Origin: Hyphomicrobiales bacterium
GTDB lineage: Bacteria > Pseudomonadota > Alphaproteobacteria > Rhizobiales > Aestuariivirgaceae
Direction of reading: 5' to 3'
Length of the DNA stretch: 64,000 nucleotides
NCBI GenBank assembly: GCA_016185245.1
Contig: JACPNZ010000039.1
Coordinates: 1-64,000, forward strand
A model generated the notes under the pieces. The model saw only the letters and a program-made list of their open reading frames with translations. It did not search any database and was not told the DNA's origin. This document shows, piece after piece, positions 59,655 through 64,000 of the stretch. How positions within the stretch are numbered: position 1 is the stretch's first letter; every line of letters starts with the position of its first letter. The translations under genes were made by a program, and so were the position numbers.

Positions 59655-60584
59655 TCAGGCCGCCTCGGCATTGTCGCGGGCCTCGCCCATGAGGTGGATG
59701 AAGATATCCTCGAGCGTCGGGCGGGTGCGCTCCCAGGCGAGCGCGGGATCGGCGCGGAAGGGTGCGATGGCCTTCTCCAGTGCTGCCTCGTCGGGGCCAC
59801 AGACATGAAGATCGAGGCCGAAGGCCGCCGCCGCGGTGACGCCCACCGCATCACGCAACAGCGGCGCCAGCCGATCGGCACCGGGGCCCGAGGCCACGAA
59901 GGCCTTGAGGCCCGAGCCATCGATGATCTCGTCGGCGGTGCCGCGCGCCATCAGCTTGCCATAGGCGATATAGGCGATCTCGTGACAGCGCTCGGCCTCG
60001 TCCATGTAGTGGGTGGAGACCAAGACCGTGATGCCCTGGCCGGCAAGGGCGTGGATCTCGTCCCAGAAGGCGCGCCGCGCCTTGGGATCGACACCGGCCG
60101 TTGGCTCGTCGAGAAGCAGGAGCTTCGGCTCATGCAGCACGCAGGCCGCCAGCGCCAGGCGCTGTTTCCAGCCGCCGGACAGAGCCCCGGTCAATTGATG
60201 CTGGCGGGTGGCGAGACCCAACCGCTCGAGAGCCGCATCGACGCGGCTGCGCACATGGTCGAGGCGATAGACGCGGGCCACGAATTCCAGGTTCTCGCGG
60301 ATCGTCAGATCCTCGTAGAGACCGAACTTCTGGGTCATGTAACCGGTCTGGCGCTTGATCGCGTCTCGTTCGGCGATGATGTCATGGCCAAGACAGGTGC
60401 CCGAGCCGCCGTCGGGCGTGAGCAGTCCGCACATCATGCGCAGCGTCGTGGTCTTGCCCGAGCCGTTGGGACCGAGGAAGCCGCACACCCTGCCCTGCAT
60501 GATGGTGAGATCGACATGATCGACGACGGTGCGCTGGCCATAGCGCTTCACCAGACCCTTCACGTCGATGACGGGCCCGCTCAT
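59655..60584 (-). CDS. ABC transporter ATP-binding protein
   Basis: GFLGPNGSGKTTTLRMMCGLL Walker A; LSGGWKQRLALAACVLHEPKLLLLDEPTAGVD. Confidence 0.96.
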   Translation of the reverse strand: MSGPVIDVKGLVKRYGQRTVVDHVDLTIMQGRVCGFLGPNGSGKTTTLRMMCGLLTPDGGSGTCLGHDIIAERDAIKRQTGYMTQKFGLYEDLTIRENLEFVARVYRLDHVRSRVDAALERLGLATRQHQLTGALSGGWKQRLALAACVLHEPKLLLLDEPTAGVDPKARRAFWDEIHALAGQGITVLVSTHYMDEAERCHEIAYIAYGKLMARGTADEIIDGSGLKAFVASGPGADRLAPLLRDAVGVTAAAAFGLDLHVCGPDEAALEKAIAPFRADPALAWERTRPTLEDIFIHLMGEARDNAEAA

Positions 60585-61552
60585 TGCAGAGGCTCCACTT
60601 CGATGGGAAGCCCGGGACGCAACGCCTGACTTGCCGCATCGGGCTTTGCCTCGGCGAGAAAGACCAGCTTGGAGCGGGCTTCCTGCGAATAGACAACGGG
60701 CGGAGTGAATTCGGGCTCGGAAGCAACTCGCGTGATGGTGGCAGAGAGCCCTTCGCCGCAGCCATCGCATTTGAAGCGGATGGTGCGGCCCGGTATCGCA
60801 CCGGCAAGAGCCGTCTCGGGCACGAAGAAGCGCAGCGTCACATTATCGGGAGAAAGCAGCGAGACGACCGGCTGTCCCGCTGCCACCCATTCGCCGACAT
60901 CGAAATAGGTGTTTTCCACCAGCGCATCCTTTAGTGCGGCGGGCGACAAATCGGCGAGCCTCTGCCTGGCCTGGTCGACCCCGGCCCCGGCCTGCTCGAC
61001 AGCGGCGCGGGCAGCGGCGATCAGGGCGTCGCGGCCCGCGAGCCTAGCCACGGCCTCGCTGGCGTCGAACTGGGCGATCTGGGCCTCGTACTGGGCAACG
61101 GCGGCCTGGGCCTGATCGAGGCTCGCGGGCGTCGCGGTACCGGTTCTGGCGAGGGCCTGGGAGCGGCTCAACTCCTTGCGGGCCAGCACCAGACCGGCTT
61201 CCGCCTGAGCGCGCTGGGCGCCGATCACGGCGAGTTCGGGCGGGCGCTTGCCGGTGAGGAGGTCGTCGAGCTGGGACTTTGCCGCCGACACCGCCGCCTC
61301 GGCTTGCCGCACGGCGGCCGACGCCGTGACGGTGTCAAGGCTGAAAACCACGTCGCCCTGCTTCACCTTCTTCCCCTTCTCGGCGGGCCTTGCGGCGATG
61401 CGGCCGGCAACGGGCGCGGCGATGAGAACGGTCTCGCCTTCGACATAGCCAAGATAGTTCGCCTGCCCCGCCGGGGCCGGCAGCCAGCGGTCGCGGAGCA
61501 CGAAGGCCGTCGCCGCCAGGGCCACGATCAGGATGGGAATGAGTTTCTTCAC
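60581..61552 (-). CDS. HlyD family efflux periplasmic adaptor
   Basis: ETVLIAAPVAGRIAARPAEKGKKVKQGDVVFSLD; coiled coil; GTG start overlaps the TetR stop. Confidence 0.93.
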   Translation of the reverse strand: MKKLIPILIVALAATAFVLRDRWLPAPAGQANYLGYVEGETVLIAAPVAGRIAARPAEKGKKVKQGDVVFSLDTVTASAAVRQAEAAVSAAKSQLDDLLTGKRPPELAVIGAQRAQAEAGLVLARKELSRSQALARTGTATPASLDQAQAAVAQYEAQIAQFDASEAVARLAGRDALIAAARAAVEQAGAGVDQARQRLADLSPAALKDALVENTYFDVGEWVAAGQPVVSLLSPDNVTLRFFVPETALAGAIPGRTIRFKCDGCGEGLSATITRVASEPEFTPPVVYSQEARSKLVFLAEAKPDAASQALRPGLPIEVEPLQ

Positions 61553-62175
61553 GGCTTCAAGCCCCGCAGCATGAGATCGGCATCGAGCCGGGCGAGGGCT
61601 GCGATATCGATGGGCGCAGCGCCGATGGGCTCGAACACGCTCTTCCAGATGGCGCCGAGCAGCATGGGCCCGACCATGCATTTGACCGCGAGGTCGGTGT
61701 CGATCGCGCGGAATTCACCATTGGCAATGCCGCGCTCGAGAAGGTCGCGGAACAGCGGCAGGGCCCGGCCTATGACATTGTCGAGGTAGAAGCGGCCAAG
61801 TTCCGGATAGGCCCGCGATTCCGAGATGATGAGCTTGACCAGATCGGGCATGCGGGTGGCGGTGAGCCTGCCCGCCAAAAGGATCATGATCTGGCCAACG
61901 AGAGGCGCCACCGGCCCCTGGTGGTTACGGATCAGATCGGCAGCAAGAGCCACGTTGGGTGCCGCCACGCTTTCGACCAGGGCCGTGAGCAGCGAGGTTT
62001 TATCCTTGAAATAGAGATAGATGGCGGCCTTGCTGAGGCCTGCTCGCTGGGCCACGTCCTCGAGCCTGGTGGCGGAAAAGCCCCGTTCGGTGAAGAGATC
62101 GAGGGCAGCGGTGAGGATCTCTGCCGGCCTTTCATCAGGGCGGCGTTTGCGAGATGTTTCTGCCTGGTCAGTCAT
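61549..62175 (-). CDS. TetR family regulator of the adjacent efflux operon
   Basis: ILTAALDLFTERGFSATRLEDVAQRAGLSKAAIYLYFKDKTSLLTALVES HTH. Confidence 0.95.
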   Translation of the reverse strand: MTDQAETSRKRRPDERPAEILTAALDLFTERGFSATRLEDVAQRAGLSKAAIYLYFKDKTSLLTALVESVAAPNVALAADLIRNHQGPVAPLVGQIMILLAGRLTATRMPDLVKLIISESRAYPELGRFYLDNVIGRALPLFRDLLERGIANGEFRAIDTDLAVKCMVGPMLLGAIWKSVFEPIGAAPIDIAALARLDADLMLRGLKP

Positions 62176-62253
62176 AATTTATAACTAACTGACTGGTCAG
62201 TAACTGTCAAGAGGGAGGTTGCAGCCTGCGGCAATTCGGGCTCGGATGGCGCC

Positions 62254-62628
62254 CATGGCAGTGGATTTCGAGGTGATCGCCGAGGGGCTTCTGTTCCCCG
62301 AGGGCCCCGTGTGGCTTGCCGACGGCTCGCTGATCATCGTCGAAGTCGCCGGGGCTTGCGTCTCGCGCATCGCCGCCGATGGCCGGAAGTCGGTGATCGC
62401 GAAGCCGGGTGGCAGCCCCAATGGTGCGGCTCTTGGCCCCGATGGTCATCTCTATGTCTGCAACAGCGGCGGCTTCGCCTGGCAGTGCGCGACGGTCTCC
62501 TATGGCCCATGCCCGACGCCGCCGACTACAGCGGCGGCCGCATCGAACGCATCGACATCGAGACGGGCCGCGTCGAGGTGCTCTATACTTCCTGTGACGG
62601 ACACGGGCTCAATGGACCGAACGATCTG
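62254..62628 (+). pseudogene. SMP-30/gluconolactonase gene remnant, frameshifted and 3'-truncated
   Basis: VDFEVIAEGLLFPEGPVWLADGSLIIVEVAGACVSRIAADG...GAALGPDGHLYVCNSGGFAW, then a frameshift to DYSGGRIERIDIETGRVEVLYTSCDGHGLNGPNDL, ending at repeats. Confidence 0.85.
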
Positions 62629-62675
62629 AATTACGGTGACAGAATTACGGAATTACGGTGACAGTGCATTCAATT
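62628..62675. repeat. Tandem partial copies of GAATTACGGTGACAG(TGCATTCAATTG)
   Basis: Copies at 62628-62642, 62642-62650 (partial) and 62650-62675; same family as 45150-45197 and 46891-46914. Confidence 0.88.
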
Positions 62676-62681
62676 GCCCCC

Positions 62682-64000
62682 TCACCCAAACCGGTTGCTC
62701 TTCGGAAATCCCTTCGGCGGCAACCGGCCGGCTTGCGCCCGATCGCCTACCCATTCTTTCAAATCCGTCACCACGAAATTGCGGCCTGAGCTGTCGGTCC
62801 AGGAGAGACCGTCTTTCAGCTTGAAGGCGCGGGCGTCGGAGAGGCTGCCGTCCTTGAATTTCTGCAAGCGCACTCCTTTCCCCCGCGCCATTTCGGGAAG
62901 CTCGGCGAGCTTGAAGATCAGCAGCTTGCGGTTCTCGCCGATTGCCGCTAGGTGATCGGCCCCCTCCTCCACGGCCACGCAGACCACTGCCTCGGCCGGG
63001 GCCTTGAGGTTCAGCACCTGTTTTCCTTTCCGCGTATTGGCGAGGCATTCGTCCTCACTCACAATAAATCCGTCGCCGTCGCTGGAGGCGACGAGCCGCT
63101 TCGCCCCGGCCGCGTAGACAAACAGCGCCACCACCTGGTCGGACGCCTCCATGTCGCACAGAAGCCGCACCGGCTCGCCGTGGCCGCGGCCCCCCGGCAG
63201 CCTGGCGCCTTCGAGAGTGAAGAACTTGCCCGATGACGAGAACAGCATGATCTTGTCGGTGGTCGAGGCCTTCAGCATGAATTTGTGGCTGTCGCCCTCC
63301 TTGTAAGTAAGGCCCGTCGCATCCTCGAGATGGCCCTTCATCGCCCTGATCCAGCCCTTGTCGGAACAGACCACGGTCACCGGCTCCTTCTCGATCAGCG
63401 CCTGTTCGAGCTCCATATCGATCTCGGGCGCCACGGCGAAATCGGTGCGCCTCCTCCCCAGCGGCGTCTTCTTGGAGAACTTCTCCCTCACCTCCCGCAC
63501 TTCGGCGGAAACTTGCGCCCATTGCTCGTCGTCGGACTTCAACAGCTTGTTGAGCTCCTTCTCTTCCTTCACCAGGCCGTCATGCTCCTTGCGGATTTCC
63601 ATTTCCTCGAGCTTGCGAAGGGCTCGGAGCCGCATGTTGAGGATGGCTTCGGCCTGGGTGTCGGTGAGCTTGAAGCGCTTGACCAGCGCCGGCTTGGGCT
63701 CGTCCTCCTGGCGGATCAACCGGATCACCGCGTCGAGATTGAGATAGGCGACGAGATAGCCGGCGAGGATTTCAAGCCGCCTGGCGATCTCGGCAAGGCG
63801 GAAGCGCGAGCGGCGGACCAGCACTTCCTTGCGGTGGTCGAGCCATTCGCGCAAGACCTCCTTGAGCGACATTACCTTCGGCACTTTGCCGCCGGAGAGC
63901 ACATTCATGTTGAGGGGAATGCGGGCTTCCATCTCGGTTGCGCGGAAGAGCTGCTCCATGAGGAGTGCGGGATCGACGCTGCGGCTCCTGGGCTCCAGCA
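62682..64000 (-). CDS. parC: DNA topoisomerase IV subunit A, C-terminal part (5' end beyond window)
   Basis: [46 protein letters not shown]-type GyrA/ParC coiled coil plus C-terminal beta-pinwheel; ORF runs off the window. Confidence 0.93.
   Translation of the reverse strand, partial: LEPRSRSVDPALLMEQLFRATEMEARIPLNMNVLSGGKVPKVMSLKEVLREWLDHRKEVLVRRSRFRLAEIARRLEILAGYLVAYLNLDAVIRLIRQEDEPKPALVKRFKLTDTQAEAILNMRLRALRKLEEMEIRKEHDGLVKEEKELNKLLKSDDEQWAQVSAEVREVREKFSKKTPLGRRRTDFAVAPEIDMELEQALIEKEPVTVVCSDKGWIRAMKGHLEDATGLTYKEGDSHKFMLKASTTDKIMLFSSSGKFFTLEGARLPGGRGHGEPVRLLCDMEASDQVVALFVYAAGAKRLVASSDGDGFIVSEDECLANTRKGKQVLNLKAPAEAVVCVAVEEGADHLAAIGENRKLLIFKLAELPEMARGKGVRLQKFKDGSLSDARAFKLKDGLSWTDSSGRNFVVTDLKEWVGDRAQAGRLPPKGFPKSNRFG

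Overview
GC-rich 64 kb chromosomal window, most likely from an alphaproteobacterium (Rhizobiales-like). The basis is the porin family, the nrdR-ribD-ribE-ribH-nusB and glyA synteny, a 5-aminolevulinate synthase type HemA, a Bpt-type leucyltransferase, and an LdtR/L,D-transpeptidase pair. The main accessory content is a bacterial microcompartment (BMC) locus at about 10.8-23.7 kb. It has a DeoR regulator, class-III aminotransferase, CoA-acylating-type aldehyde dehydrogenase, two BMC-T, one BMC-P and one BMC-H shell proteins, an APH-like kinase, an SDR and an APC permease. This set resembles the RMM/aminoacetone-utilisation type. It lies next to an isochorismatase-like hydrolase and a B12-type diol dehydratase whose large and medium subunits are fused, and whose substrate pocket appears altered (S301D/Q336A). 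Other notable content: a TelA/TerD/VWA cluster and a BrnT/BrnA toxin-antitoxin module, each bordered by duplicated fragments of the 3' end of hppA; a lower-GC 'HNHP' protein fragment bounded by inverted 'ATTACGGTGACAGTGCA' repeats, which also truncate neighbouring genes; an in-frame porin/lipoprotein-protease fusion; a sulfotransferase that appears to start at ATC; and a tandem pair of PAS-like paralogs. No rRNA, tRNA, CRISPR array or integrase was recognised. All calls come from reading the sequence and the supplied ORFs; no database search was run.
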